IMG/VR virus record: IMGVR_UViG_3300030522_000001
Span: 1 to 44,608 of that record
Strand: one strand, 5' to 3'
Source of the DNA: a virus
Length of the DNA stretch: 44,608 nt
Positions within the stretch are counted from its first letter, which is position 1, and each line of letters starts with the position of its first letter. The position numbers and the translations under genes are program-made. The notes beneath the pieces were generated by a model, which ran no database searches, had not been told where the DNA came from, and worked only from the letters and a program-made list of their open reading frames with translations. Positions 1 to 8,742 of the stretch are shown piece after piece.

Positions 1-127
1 CACGATTGAAGCGTCCAACGGCTTCGTCGACACGCGACAAATAGCGTTGCGCGCCACGCAAAGCTGAAGGCTGCGGTGAAGGGGTCACTGTCGTTGTTGC
101 GCCGTCCGCAAGACGGCCCATCGCTTC
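1..127. repeat. Terminal overlap, left copy
   Basis: These bases are repeated at the right end of the window (about 44482-44608). Merging the two copies gives a 44,481-bp circle and makes the gene spanning the junction one continuous frame of 534 codons including stop. An exact 127-bp overlap is what a de Bruijn assembler with k=127 leaves on a circular contig (inference), so it is probably not a biological terminal repeat. Confidence 0.93.
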
Positions 128-310
128 GTTCGATAACAGATCGTCGCCAGCAAACTGGTCTGGCTGGGCGGGTGCAGATGCAGATGGCTGCTGAGGAGCA
201 GACTCAACTGGCAGCCCCCGTAGGGCTTGCGCGAGCTTTCTTGCGCTCGCTGCGTCGCCTGCCTTGTCAGCGGCGATCAGCGCTCTTTCGAGACGTGCAC
301 GATCACTCAT
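1..310 (-). CDS. Third ejection/internal virion protein, N-terminal part (continues at 44481)
   Basis: This is the start of the 533-aa protein whose remainder lies at 43190-44481. The ATG at 310-308 overlaps the TGA of the upstream 363-aa gene (ATGA), so translation is probably coupled. The first residues read MSDRARLERALIAADKAGDA, a charged helical start, followed by a Pro/Gln/Ser-rich stretch. The methionine at window position 44602 is internal and is not the real start. No known domain is recognised. The place after two other ejection-type genes suggests a protein injected with the DNA; that is inferred from position and composition. Confidence 0.85.
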   Translation of the reverse strand, partial: MSDRARLERALIAADKAGDAASARKLAQALRGLPVESAPQQPSASAPAQPDQFAGDDLLSNEAMGRLADGATTTVTPSPQPSALRGAQRYLSRVDEAVGRFNR

Positions 311-1398
311 TTCGGCGCGTACTTGTCGAGCAGCGATTGAACTTCAGCGCTCTGAAACTCGCCCTCGACCCCCGTGTAAGCGTCATTCAGATCCTGAAGG
401 AAGGCCCGTAGCTCTGCTGCATTTTTCCGATTCACCTCGGGTGGAAATTCACTCGACGGGAATTGCAGATTCTGTAGGCGCGTCTCCAAATCCGACTGCG
501 AGCCGATACCCGGTACGCGAGTCAGCGCCGTCAGCTCTGGCAGCAATTGCGCTGAGGCCGCGATCAACTCTCGGCCCTCGGCCGTACGGTTGATCAGGTA
601 CTGATCGACCTCACCGCCATCAGCTAATCGGCCCTTTGAGATGGCTTCTACAGCCTTTTCGACACGATCCATTCGTCGCAATGCTGCCTTCAAGCGCGGA
701 ATCTTCGCCTTTACTTCCCGCTGATACTTCAGATCAGCAGCGGCAGGTTTATCGCGAGCAACGTACGCAGGTTTGCCAACTGCATCATCACGCGTGGCAT
801 AAACGGGATTGCCGTCTGCCCCCGTCACTTGAACCAGTGGGCCAGCATCGGACGGCTTGTTTAGCTTCTCTCGTTCAATGCGCAACCGCTCTTGCTGATA
901 CGCAGTCATCTCGTTAGACACTGGCGCGGATGCGATCGGCTGGCCGTCAGGGCCGTATCGCGTCTGACCTGAGCCAAGAGTGAATGCCTCAGGTGTCTTT
1001 GGCTGCGCGGGTGCGATGCCAAGCTTTGATTGCGCTTCTCCGGCAATCCATCCCATGTACTGCTTGAGATCCTCATCACCCATTTGAGCCAGCTCTGGGT
1101 GTTGCTTCATCAGGTTTGCGGCGAACTCTCGATTGGCCTGTAATTCCGCCTTCGGGTTGGCCGATTGAGCGATGCGCGTAGCCGCTGCCGCTGTCTGCTG
1201 AAGCGAGCGAGCAATTTGCTCTTGGCTGTATTGCTCTTGCTGGCGATCGGCCAAGGCATTGCGATTTGCAATATCACGAGGCGCTTGCTCAAGCTCCATT
1301 TGAGCGAGCGCGTTGCGCTTCTCGCCGTACTGCTCGTCTTGACGAGCTTGGCGCCCCTGAAGAAACGACCCAAACGGATCTGCGACCTGCACAGGCAT
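307..1398 (-). CDS. Putative DNA ejection protein, 363 aa
   Basis: A 363-residue protein rich in Gln, Ala and Glu, with long predicted helices at residues 15-110 and about 215-330. It has no signal peptide or membrane segment. In P22-type phages three such proteins (gp7, gp20, gp16) are packed in the virion and ejected to help DNA cross the envelope. Composition and position between another ejection-type gene and the seam-spanning gene fit that role, but there is no diagnostic motif. Its ATG overlaps the end of the preceding gene at 1398, and its TGA overlaps the next start. Confidence 0.6.
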   Translation of the reverse strand: MPVQVADPFGSFLQGRQARQDEQYGEKRNALAQMELEQAPRDIANRNALADRQQEQYSQEQIARSLQQTAAAATRIAQSANPKAELQANREFAANLMKQHPELAQMGDEDLKQYMGWIAGEAQSKLGIAPAQPKTPEAFTLGSGQTRYGPDGQPIASAPVSNEMTAYQQERLRIEREKLNKPSDAGPLVQVTGADGNPVYATRDDAVGKPAYVARDKPAAADLKYQREVKAKIPRLKAALRRMDRVEKAVEAISKGRLADGGEVDQYLINRTAEGRELIAASAQLLPELTALTRVPGIGSQSDLETRLQNLQFPSSEFPPEVNRKNAAELRAFLQDLNDAYTGVEGEFQSAEVQSLLDKYAPK

Positions 1399-2348
1399 TA
1401 CACGTTCCTCCGCATGCCATCACCGTAGCCCGGCGTCATCCACGGATAGTTGCCGTAGCCCGTGGGCATCGTCCCGCCCCCATAACCGGTTCCACCGTAG
1501 CCCGAGGACGGACGATTGGCGTAGTACCCTCCGATCCGACCGAGCATATTCACGCCCTGTCCAACCGCATTGGCGGAATCAGTGATTCCAGAAGCACGAG
1601 CCTCGCCGGCATACCGTGCATTTGCGCCGGCAGTCGCTGCGTGATCAGCACCATAGGCCGCAGTCTGGTTCGTCGCCGTCTGCCCAATGCCAGCGATGCC
1701 TGCGAGCTGGTTGAAGTAGTTGCCGAACTCTTGAGAGGCCAGACCGCTATTGAACTCAGCAAGCGCGCGTAGAGCGTTTCCGGAGAATGCGCCGCCCCGA
1801 GCAGCGGCTGAGCGCTCGACGCCGCGCGTGCCCTCCTCGCGTCGGAACTGGTAGCCCGGGCTTTCGAAGAACGAGGACATGTCCGGGCCGGCTGGCGAAT
1901 TCGCCGCCTGCGTCTGCTGTTGGCTCTGACGCATGAGCCCGGGGATGTCGGCACCAGTATCGTTGATGAATCGACCATTCCCCCCACCGGGGCGCAGCAT
2001 GCCGATGCGCTGACCGCCGTACCATACTTCATACCAGCCTTTCCCGACCTCTTTCGTCGTGGTTCCGGCCGGCAACTCGGTGTCGCCAACGAGCTGGGGC
2101 TGTTCGCTGCTCCATTGCTCAGAGGTCGTAGTTGGTAACCCAAACAATCGTCCAAGTGTATTGAGCGCACCCGTGCCTGTCGTTCGATAAGGGGCAAGAT
2201 CGGCACGTGTGACGTCGTACTGTCTGGCGCTCTCAGCCGTGGCGTTATTTGCCCCACGCGCAGCCGCGCTACCTGCAGCGCCAGCCCGATTGGCCGCGTA
2301 AGCCGTTGCGCCGACTGTTAGGACTGTGCCGGCAATTGCGAATGACAT
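1398..2348 (-). CDS. Putative DNA transfer/ejection protein, 316 aa, Gly/Ala-rich
   Basis: The N-terminus has a small-residue hydrophobic stretch (about residues 3-30, Ala/Gly/Val) that could insert in a membrane. The middle contains SPGYQFRREEG followed by an Arg/Ala/Gly block and LASQEFGNYFNQ. This combination is known from many podovirus tail or DNA-transfer proteins. The C-terminal 45 residues are a Gly/Tyr/Pro-rich tail with repeated GYGG-type units. The start overlaps the end of the cupin gene by 31 bases and a GGCTTGAACA stretch precedes the ATG. Role: virion protein, probably ejected; the family assignment comes from motif memory, not a search. Confidence 0.65.
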   Translation of the reverse strand: MSFAIAGTVLTVGATAYAANRAGAAGSAAARGANNATAESARQYDVTRADLAPYRTTGTGALNTLGRLFGLPTTTSEQWSSEQPQLVGDTELPAGTTTKEVGKGWYEVWYGGQRIGMLRPGGGNGRFINDTGADIPGLMRQSQQQTQAANSPAGPDMSSFFESPGYQFRREEGTRGVERSAAARGGAFSGNALRALAEFNSGLASQEFGNYFNQLAGIAGIGQTATNQTAAYGADHAATAGANARYAGEARASGITDSANAVGQGVNMLGRIGGYYANRPSSGYGGTGYGGGTMPTGYGNYPWMTPGYGDGMRRNV

Positions 2349-2782
2349 TGTTCAAGCCTCAACCATTCGTCGTAGTCGTTAGTGACTAAAGCCGCCTCAG
2401 CCTTATCAACTTCGGTCTCATCGCAGGCGTGGACCGTGATCCATACGCAATCCTCATGCGCGAAGCCGGCACGCTTGGTCCCCGGCTTCGAGACGATCAC
2501 GCATGGCGCCTGCATGCGAACAGGACCATCGTCCGTCACGACGGTGATGTCACCCTTCGCGAGGATGTTGATGTGCTCGTGCTTGTGAATAGCGCCGGTT
2601 AGCACACAGTGCTTCGGAATTGAAAGAGAGCGGGCATAGAGTCCCTTGGCGAAGAAATGCTCAACCGGCATCTCTGCGGGAACACACTGCAATATTTCCT
2701 GCTCAAGCCTGCGGATCACGTCCCGCACCGGAAGTCGCGGCGAGACTTGAATGTCCGCCGCAAATCTAGCGATCTCGTACAT
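2318..2782 (-). CDS. Cupin-fold phage protein, 154 aa
   Basis: Residues about 45-125 look like a single small cupin barrel: IHKHEHINILAKGDITVVTDDG supplies the His-x-His of motif 1, and VSKPGTKRAGFAHED the second motif. Proteins of this shape recur beside tail and ejection genes in podoviruses; their function is not established. A metal site (His-His-Glu) is plausible but no substrate can be inferred. It begins where the upstream tail gene stops (TGATG overlap at 2782) and is part of the late operon. Confidence 0.7.
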   Translation of the reverse strand: MYEIARFAADIQVSPRLPVRDVIRRLEQEILQCVPAEMPVEHFFAKGLYARSLSIPKHCVLTGAIHKHEHINILAKGDITVVTDDGPVRMQAPCVIVSKPGTKRAGFAHEDCVWITVHACDETEVDKAEAALVTNDYDEWLRLEQCHSQLPAQS

Positions 2783-3618
2783 CAGATGATCTGATACTGG
2801 AAGACGAAGAACATCGGACGATCAGCGGTGTCCACGGCAATCCACTCCATCTGAGCGCGGTCATTGGTCGAATCAGCAAAGATAGCCGCGCCCTGCCCGG
2901 CAACTTCGCTGGTGAAAGCAGTTCCGCAACACTCGTGCGCGTTGGCGAACGCGCTCGCAATCGGAAGTGATATTCCAACCCGCGCTACGCCGCCCGTGGT
3001 CGCATCGGCATCGAGTCGCCCGGAGACGGTCACGATCGAGCCGACACGCAGGTACTGGCATGTGTAGAGGGTCAGCGTGTCGATGTTCGTAACGGCCGCC
3101 AGCGTCGGCGTGTAGGTCCCACTCGTAACGTTTGGAAGATCAGCAGCAGTCAATGCGCCGAACTGCAATGTGCCTGATCGCCTGACGAGAAAGAGATCAT
3201 CAGCGCCGGCCGCGATGTCTGCGACGTTACCGTCGGTCGCGCCTGCCCGCCCGATGACAGACCTTGCGACACTCTGTCGGAACTTTCCGTTGCTGACCGC
3301 ATTGGCTGCAATCGCCGTTGTGCCGGAGCCCGCCGCCGCCGTGACATCGCCGCTCAGTGCTGAGCGCTGAATGCCTCCGGTTCCCGTGAATTCCAGCCCG
3401 CCGGTGACGATGATCTCCTGCGCCTGACCGGCTGGCGACGTGTCTCGTCCAAGCAATCGGTCTTCAGAAACATTCTGAATTTTCTGGTAGGTAACAGCAC
3501 CGTCCTGGATCGAACCACCGCCGACACTACCTGCATCTGGGATGACTTCGGTTGACCTGAAGAATCTCGCCCACTCCACCAGGTTTCGAGGAATGCTTGA
3601 GAATGGCTTGATCGCCAT
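2782..3618 (-). CDS. Tail fibre-like minor tail protein, 278 aa
   Basis: The start is set at the ATG 3618-3616, which overlaps the gp10 stop (TGATG); an upstream in-frame extension to 3717 would lie inside gp10. After a helical head (residues 1-25) comes a Gly/Ser/Thr-rich beta region with fibre-type phrases such as LLGRDTSPAGQAQEI, GDVTAAAGSGTTAIAAN and SVIGRAGAT. These are typical of the repeat regions of trimeric phage fibres. The C-terminal 110 residues look like a compact beta domain. Lying directly after gp10, it is a candidate for the needle or side-fibre of the tail, but it shares no clear needle coiled coil with P22 gp26. Confidence 0.65.
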   Translation of the reverse strand: MAIKPFSSIPRNLVEWARFFRSTEVIPDAGSVGGGSIQDGAVTYQKIQNVSEDRLLGRDTSPAGQAQEIIVTGGLEFTGTGGIQRSALSGDVTAAAGSGTTAIAANAVSNGKFRQSVARSVIGRAGATDGNVADIAAGADDLFLVRRSGTLQFGALTAADLPNVTSGTYTPTLAAVTNIDTLTLYTCQYLRVGSIVTVSGRLDADATTGGVARVGISLPIASAFANAHECCGTAFTSEVAGQGAAIFADSTNDRAQMEWIAVDTADRPMFFVFQYQII

Positions 3619-4991
3619 CAGCGCACGTCCAATCTCGAACTCATCACGATGAACGGCACGGGATCCGTCACCCGGAATCGATAAACACGCTCCCGGGAAC
3701 GCCCGCCCCGATCCCAATGAACCCTGCTTTTATACTTGCCGGTCGCTCCCAGGCTGCGATTGGAGCGAGCTCGGAACGTAACGCCACCATCGTCTGACAC
3801 GTCCAGCATGATCTGCGGTGACGATCCCTGCCCCGTTAGCGGTGCGTTGCCAACGTCCAGGTCCAGTTCCAGGCGGTCATGTTGCATCCACCGGCCACGG
3901 TCGACGATCGCACCGCTGGTTGCCTCACGAAGCAGTGTGCTGCCCCATTCGCTATAAGAGGTCGGACTCAGCTCGGCAATCTGTCCACTCTGCGTGTCGC
4001 CCACGAGCGTCTTGTCGTACGCCTTGACGATCCACGATGCGCGCCAGTGATCCTGGCCGTAACTCTCACGCTCGTGCCATTCCTGAGTGTTGATGTCATA
4101 GACCCAGGTCGCGCCCGCCGTGGGAAAGGTGAACACAACGAACGTATGCCCATCGAACACGTAATCAAACGCGCGAGCATCGGAAATCGTCGCGTAGTCC
4201 TGCCACTTCTCCTCGACGCCTTCGCTTGAGAAGCGCCGAGCGATGTTCCCCTCGAGTCGACGTGCGATTCGATCCTGATCAATCCAATAGATCGTGTTAT
4301 CGACCGCAGTGGTTGAGCGAGCCGCTCCACAGCCGCATTCAACGAAGCCGTTGGGATTGCGCTCAAATGGAAACCCGGATGCGTCCGTGTTGTCCCAGAT
4401 CTCGGTTGAGTCCTCGCCGAACAGAATGAACTGTCGGTTGTTCGATTCGATGCTGACCAAGTTATCTGGACTGCCCTCGGCAGTCGCAAAGTCGAGCGGG
4501 TCGTAGACCGTGAAGTCAGCTAGGTCGCAAATAAACCAGCGGCCCGAGTTGCCCTCGACGAACGCACCATAGTTATCCATCACCGCCATGCGTGTAGCGC
4601 TGCGGACCAGAAAGTCCGGGTCGGTGACGGCGATCAGCGCCGAGCCGTCATACACCCAAAGATTCGGCTCAATGAGAATCGCGATCTGCCCGGGGATTTT
4701 GGCAATATCGACGTCACCCGCGACCGGTAGTGAGCCAATCGACGTCACTTGCCCCGCACTGCTGATCGAATTGAACGAACTACCACTGACGCAGTAGAGG
4801 CGATTCTCGAATTCGATGGCAGCCCGCTGAGGTGACGAGGAAACGTTGGCGAACGGCACGTTTCCGGAGATGCCACGAATCAACGTCGGAGAACGCCCTT
4901 CCGGGGGCGTCTGCTGCGCGTAACAGTTGAGCAGCCGGGTCTGGGCCGCCTTCTTCGATCGCAGCCTGTAGGAGTGGAATGGGAGATCCAT
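3618..4991 (-). CDS. Packaged DNA stabilisation protein, P22 gp10-like
   Basis: A 457-aa protein with the opening MDLPFHSYRLRSKKAAQTRL and the evenly spaced beta-strand repeats with Trp/Tyr turns (LWVYDG, WFICDL, TEIWDN, YWIDQD, TWVYDI) seen in the P22 gp10 family, a six-bladed-propeller-like tail plug. Its length is close to the roughly 470 residues of P22 gp10. It closes the portal channel after packaging and joins the tail to the head. It overlaps gp4 upstream and the fibre-like gene downstream by one base each, so the tail-completion genes are read as a coupled set. Confidence 0.85.
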   Translation of the reverse strand: MDLPFHSYRLRSKKAAQTRLLNCYAQQTPPEGRSPTLIRGISGNVPFANVSSSPQRAAIEFENRLYCVSGSSFNSISSAGQVTSIGSLPVAGDVDIAKIPGQIAILIEPNLWVYDGSALIAVTDPDFLVRSATRMAVMDNYGAFVEGNSGRWFICDLADFTVYDPLDFATAEGSPDNLVSIESNNRQFILFGEDSTEIWDNTDASGFPFERNPNGFVECGCGAARSTTAVDNTIYWIDQDRIARRLEGNIARRFSSEGVEEKWQDYATISDARAFDYVFDGHTFVVFTFPTAGATWVYDINTQEWHERESYGQDHWRASWIVKAYDKTLVGDTQSGQIAELSPTSYSEWGSTLLREATSGAIVDRGRWMQHDRLELDLDVGNAPLTGQGSSPQIMLDVSDDGGVTFRARSNRSLGATGKYKSRVHWDRGGRSRERVYRFRVTDPVPFIVMSSRLDVR

Positions 4992-5401
4992 CAGTCGCCG
5001 TTGAGGATGTCACCGCGATAGCACTTGCCTTCCCCGCCCGGCAAGTTGGACATGTCGGCCTCTTCCATGTTGGAAAGGACTGCATCACGCAACAATCGCT
5101 GTTTGTTGGCCTCGGCCCGAGCTGGCAGCGTGGGCGGCAACTTGGCGCTCGGATAGAACGTGAAAAGCTGCATCGCCAGCAGCGGCTTCACCGCGGCAGC
5201 TTCTGTGTCATCCAGTGGGAAATCGTCGGCGACGCTGTCCTGAGGCGGGAAGCCCAAGTCAACGCCCTCGCCCGCCAGGTCAAGCATCATGTCGTTCAAT
5301 TGCTCGAGCCCAAGCGCTGCATCTTCGGCAGACGCGCTCTCGTCAGCGTCAAGCACGCCGAGCATGCGTAACACCGACGTGATCAGCTCGCGGTTGGTCA
5401 T
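4991..5401 (-). CDS. Tail accessory factor, P22 gp4-like head-completion protein
   Basis: 136 residues, mostly helical, with the family pattern TNRELITSVLRMLGVLDADE, then LEQLNDMMLDLAGEGVDLGF and a second helical block LLAMQLFTFYPSAKLPP. In P22 gp4 binds the underside of the portal ring as twelve copies and forms the platform for gp10. Gene order portal, scaffold, coat, gp4, gp10 is as in P22, apart from extra small genes between coat and gp4. The catalytic muramidase activity reported for P22 gp4 cannot be judged from this sequence. Confidence 0.82.
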   Translation of the reverse strand: MTNRELITSVLRMLGVLDADESASAEDAALGLEQLNDMMLDLAGEGVDLGFPPQDSVADDFPLDDTEAAAVKPLLAMQLFTFYPSAKLPPTLPARAEANKQRLLRDAVLSNMEEADMSNLPGGEGKCYRGDILNGD

Positions 5402-5718
5402 GGCGTGACCGTGTTAATCGGGCGATAGAACACGGTGATGTTGCCCGTCGCAGCGTCGTTCGGATCGACGACGATCCCGGTCTCGCACCTCACTCCATGC
5501 AGAAAGATATGCGACGTACCCACCGCCGCGGATGCCGCATACGAGTCGATGGTGTTCGCTCCGTCCATCACCGGCAGCGCATGAGCGGATAGCGCCGTCG
5601 TCACACACGCACCAAAGTACAGGCACTTTCCGGTGTAGACAGTTGTCGAGTTGTTCGCGACATCTACCGCGAGATAGTCACATTCAGAAGTGACCAGCGT
5701 TGCGTCTCTCACCGTCAT
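5398..5718 (-). CDS. Small beta-rich structural protein, 106 aa
   Basis: The sequence is beta-rich and without charge clusters: CDYLAVDVANNSTTVYTGKC, then a middle section around MDGANTIDSY and a C-terminal strand TGNITVFYRP. It resembles small head-decoration or neck proteins in composition only; no family is recognised. It overlaps gp4 by 4 bases (ATGA) and is overlapped by the glycosyltransferase end, so it is co-translated with virion genes. A virion role is inferred from position. Confidence 0.6.
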   Translation of the reverse strand: MTVRDATLVTSECDYLAVDVANNSTTVYTGKCLYFGACVTTALSAHALPVMDGANTIDSYAASAAVGTSHIFLHGVRCETGIVVDPNDAATGNITVFYRPINTVTP

Positions 5719-6437
5719 TTTGCGAACTCCGGGTTCGGATTATCCGACTCGCTGCCACCTGGCTGGCGAAGCAGAAACTTATGGAAATTCCCTGGATAGG
5801 CTTTGCCGTCACTGTTGTGATGGCTGATATTCAAGTTCGGAACGAGCCAGATCTCGCCGCACTTGTTGTTCCAGCGCTGACTGAACGCGTAGTCCTCGCC
5901 CCACCAAATGCGATCACCCATCACTGCGCCATGGTTGAACAGGTCCACGGATTGATTGAACAGCGGGCCGTACGTCAGTTCGGGATAGTGATACATGAAC
6001 TGGTTGATCCCTTCCTTGGTGATCTTCAGAAAGCCTGCGGGAACCAGCTTTGCCTTCAAGGCACCATCCGCTCGCACGATGGGGCGATTGTTGGCATCAC
6101 AGTGCAACACGCCCATATAGTCTTCCGGTGAATCCACCGGCTCGTGTTTGATACGGTAGGTCCCGGCGACAACATCACCCTCGGTGTTGATGAGCGTCAG
6201 CAGATCCTGCGGATCCCACGAAACATCGTGATCTAGGTAGACGATGACATCCGCGCCCGCATCCAACGCCTTGCGCGTCATCGTTGCCCGAGCACCCGAG
6301 ATGTAAGGGCAGCCGATCTCGAACACGATTTGATGCTCGATCCCGGCGCGATCAAGCACCGGGACCGAGGCTTCAAGAGCCGACAAATAAGGCGCGAAGG
6401 GCCGCTTTATCGTCGGCGTAGCGAAGATGACCTTCAC
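5715..6437 (-). CDS. GT-A type glycosyltransferase, 240 aa
   Basis: The N-terminus MKVIFATPTIKRPFAPYLSA begins a Rossmann-like strand; VIVYLDHDVSWDP at about residues 66-78 has the DxD-type metal/nucleotide-sugar motif; WWGEDYAFSQRW near 187-198 has the Glu-Asp pair seen at the acceptor end of family-2-like enzymes. It should transfer a sugar from a nucleotide donor, acceptor unknown. The GTG start follows the stop of the 82-aa gene without a gap. A sugar transferase embedded between coat and tail-plug genes suggests virion protein modification, but alteration of host surface sugars is an alternative. Confidence 0.78.
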   Translation of the reverse strand: MKVIFATPTIKRPFAPYLSALEASVPVLDRAGIEHQIVFEIGCPYISGARATMTRKALDAGADVIVYLDHDVSWDPQDLLTLINTEGDVVAGTYRIKHEPVDSPEDYMGVLHCDANNRPIVRADGALKAKLVPAGFLKITKEGINQFMYHYPELTYGPLFNQSVDLFNHGAVMGDRIWWGEDYAFSQRWNNKCGEIWLVPNLNISHHNSDGKAYPGNFHKFLLRQPGGSESDNPNPEFAK

Positions 6438-6686
6438 TCAGGCGCTTCCCTTCCAAATGCCCAGGGCGTTGAGGGTCGCAGTCACCTCAACAATCCAGGC
6501 GGTGAGGGAAGCGGCGATCGTGATGTTGGACGAGACCGACACCACCGAAGCCGCTTGGATCAGGTTCGCACGCTGCGCGACAGGCGTAGCACCGTAGAAG
6601 GCAACCTTCTCCGTTGCGCCAGAACCGATCTGCGCACCGTCAGGCGAGTTATACGTCACCTGTTCGTATGAAGTTGCAATGGTCAT
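6438..6686 (-). CDS. Small coat-associated protein, 82 aa
   Basis: The protein contains EKVAFYGATPVAQRA at about residues 26-40, a motif found in many small phage virion proteins and at the ends of larger fibre or decoration proteins. The rest is Ala/Ser/Thr-rich. It lies 9 bases after the coat gene, the usual place for a decoration or stabilising protein. The function is inferred from position and the motif. Confidence 0.6.
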   Translation of the reverse strand: MTIATSYEQVTYNSPDGAQIGSGATEKVAFYGATPVAQRANLIQAASVVSVSSNITIAASLTAWIVEVTATLNALGIWKGSA

Positions 6687-6695
6687 GATGTCACC

Positions 6696-7883
6696 TCAGT
6701 TCGTGATCCGGCACGCCCACTCGGGACGCAGCGCCTTCCAGCCATAGAGAATGTCCAGACGCAACAGCAACTCGTCGTTGCGGATGTCCGAGCCCTGCCA
6801 TACGCGAATAGCCAGACCGTCCTGGTTGCGACGAACGCACTTGAGCGCATCGTCCATCAGCGGCAGATCCGCAGTGACGAACGTGAATGCATCCTTGTGA
6901 TACATCAGGTTCTGACGGTAGGCCACCGAGGCCGAGCCCACAAACGTCAGTGCCGCGGTGGTGGTAGGAGCCGCACTCACGTTCTGCTTCGGTCCCGTCA
7001 GATAGATCGTCGGGGAGATCAGCAGGTTTGTGGCCGTGGATCCGGACAACACTGTGAACTGTTGCAGATGGCTGTATGCAACCTTGGTCTCAGGATGCAC
7101 GGCGTAGACGCCAGCGATCTCGAACACCATGCCAGCGGTCGGCGTAGCGAACGAGGTCACAGTCAGATCCGCATCACCGTTGACGACCGTGTACGTATCG
7201 AGCGTGCAAGCCACGTCCGAGCCGTTGGTCATCGTCCAGGTCTTCTCGTTCTCGTACCAGTCCGCCATCGCGTTGCGGCTGTAGTGACCTTCACGGAAGG
7301 CTTCCTTGACCTGCGTGCCATCGTGGAACAGCGTTTTCGCACCGTTCACGACAGAGCCCATCGTCACCGAGTCGAGCTGTACAGAACGCTCGGACTTAGG
7401 CGCGAGCATCTGATTGAGCTTGGCGCGTGCAGCAGTCAGCGCCGAAATGTCACCCGACGTGCCAACGACCGTACCGGCGGTCCCGGTCAGGTTGTAGACC
7501 TTCTTCGTGACATCGGCCAACACATCACCCTCGACGCCGGCAACGAGAACGCTGACGGCAGGCTCGATATATCGCTTTGACAGGTCATCGATAGACAGGC
7601 TCAGTTCGGCCGAGTTGAATCGCATGTCCACACCGTCTTGAGTAGCGACGGTAATGGTCTGCGTGCTCTCATCCTGCTCTTGCACGTTCATCACGCGTGA
7701 GCCGGTTCGACGCACATACTGGTTGGGGTTGCGAACCCGCAAACTGTCACCGATCTTTGCTCCAACCTTGGAGTAAGAGTCGTCATAGCTGCGGTTGATC
7801 GTGCCAAGAAACGTGAGTTTCTCGTGCGCAATGCGCAGAGATTCCCGTGCCACCATGTCGATGACACTCAATACGTTACTCAT
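6696..7883 (-). CDS. Major capsid protein, P22 gp5-like
   Basis: 395 aa, near the usual 400-430 of P22-type coats. The opening MSNVLSVIDMVARESLRIAH, the block IGDSLRVRNPNQYVRRTG, QDGVDMRFNSAEL and RYIEPAVSVLVAGVEGDV are characteristic of the P22 coat family (HK97 fold with an inserted I-domain; the beta-rich segment around residues 225-290 may be that insert). It assembles on the scaffold encoded just upstream in transcription. The 17-base gap to the scaffold gene carries a GGACTTTCCGAT leader. Confidence 0.9.
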   Translation of the reverse strand: MSNVLSVIDMVARESLRIAHEKLTFLGTINRSYDDSYSKVGAKIGDSLRVRNPNQYVRRTGSRVMNVQEQDESTQTITVATQDGVDMRFNSAELSLSIDDLSKRYIEPAVSVLVAGVEGDVLADVTKKVYNLTGTAGTVVGTSGDISALTAARAKLNQMLAPKSERSVQLDSVTMGSVVNGAKTLFHDGTQVKEAFREGHYSRNAMADWYENEKTWTMTNGSDVACTLDTYTVVNGDADLTVTSFATPTAGMVFEIAGVYAVHPETKVAYSHLQQFTVLSGSTATNLLISPTIYLTGPKQNVSAAPTTTAALTFVGSASVAYRQNLMYHKDAFTFVTADLPLMDDALKCVRRNQDGLAIRVWQGSDIRNDELLLRLDILYGWKALRPEWACRITN

Positions 7884-7900
7884 ATCGGAAAGTCCTCAGG

Positions 7901-8698
7901 TCAGCGCCTTTGCGCTATCTGTCGTTTCCGCCATTTCGCGAACTCCGCATCGCTCATCTGGCTCGGGTCTTTATCGACCGCGGGCTCAGTTGCATCGATC
8001 TTTGGAGGCGGTGGCGGGGCCTTGCTGACAGGCTTGGCTTTTGCTTGCTCACGCTCGATCGCAAGCCGGGCGTCAATGCGCCCGAGTTCAACGGCGGCGA
8101 GGTTGTCGGGCAGAGAGTTGATACGAGCCGCGATATCGGGATTTTTCCCGAGGTAGTACGCGACGCGCGGGCCTTCATCCATGGCCATCACAAGGTTCGC
8201 CACGTGGTCGTCTATACGTGCGTAGTAGGCGACGTCTTCGTAGTCCTCGATCTCGGTTTTAAACTTCGATTCGAGTTCTTTGAATTTGGCGACTTGTTCC
8301 TTCCGGGTTCTCTCTGACTCCTTCGTGGTGCGCGATTGTTCGAGCTTCTGCGCTGCCTTCTCGGCAGCCACTTCGGCCACATACTCCGCGTACCGTTCCT
8401 CGTCGTATTCAAAATCAGCGAGCTTTTTGAGCGGTTGCTTGACTTCGGCGGGCTTTGGCTGGGCTTCAGGTTTCTGAAGTGATGTCAGTCTCAGCTCACG
8501 CTCGTAGTCGCGCTCTCGCTCGGCTTGCCTGAGTTTTCCTGTCAGTTTGTCGATTCGCTCCTGTACCGCATCTTTGCGGACAGGCTTTTCGCTGGTATCG
8601 ACAGCGGCCGGTGATGGGTCGGCTTTCACAACCGGTTCGGTTGCGTTTGCATCAGGCGCAGGCGTCTCTACGACGGCCTGTTGGGTCGTATCAGTCAT
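7901..8698 (-). CDS. Scaffolding protein, 265 aa
   Basis: A highly charged, Lys/Glu/Ala-rich protein with Pro-rich flanks and a long coiled coil at about residues 50-165. It has no enzymatic motifs and a basic end (KWRKRQIAQRR), as in P22 gp8 whose basic C-terminal helix-turn-helix binds coat. Position between portal and coat is the standard scaffold site. The ATG at 8698 is preferred over an in-frame GTG at 8716. Length (P22 gp8 is about 303 aa) and composition fit; sequence similarity is not claimed. Confidence 0.78.
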   Translation of the reverse strand: MTDTTQQAVVETPAPDANATEPVVKADPSPAAVDTSEKPVRKDAVQERIDKLTGKLRQAERERDYERELRLTSLQKPEAQPKPAEVKQPLKKLADFEYDEERYAEYVAEVAAEKAAQKLEQSRTTKESERTRKEQVAKFKELESKFKTEIEDYEDVAYYARIDDHVANLVMAMDEGPRVAYYLGKNPDIAARINSLPDNLAAVELGRIDARLAIEREQAKAKPVSKAPPPPPKIDATEPAVDKDPSQMSDAEFAKWRKRQIAQRR

Positions 8699-8742
8699 GT
8701 GGATCTCGGGAAGCACCGGGAACCGCCCGGAGTCGGAATCGA

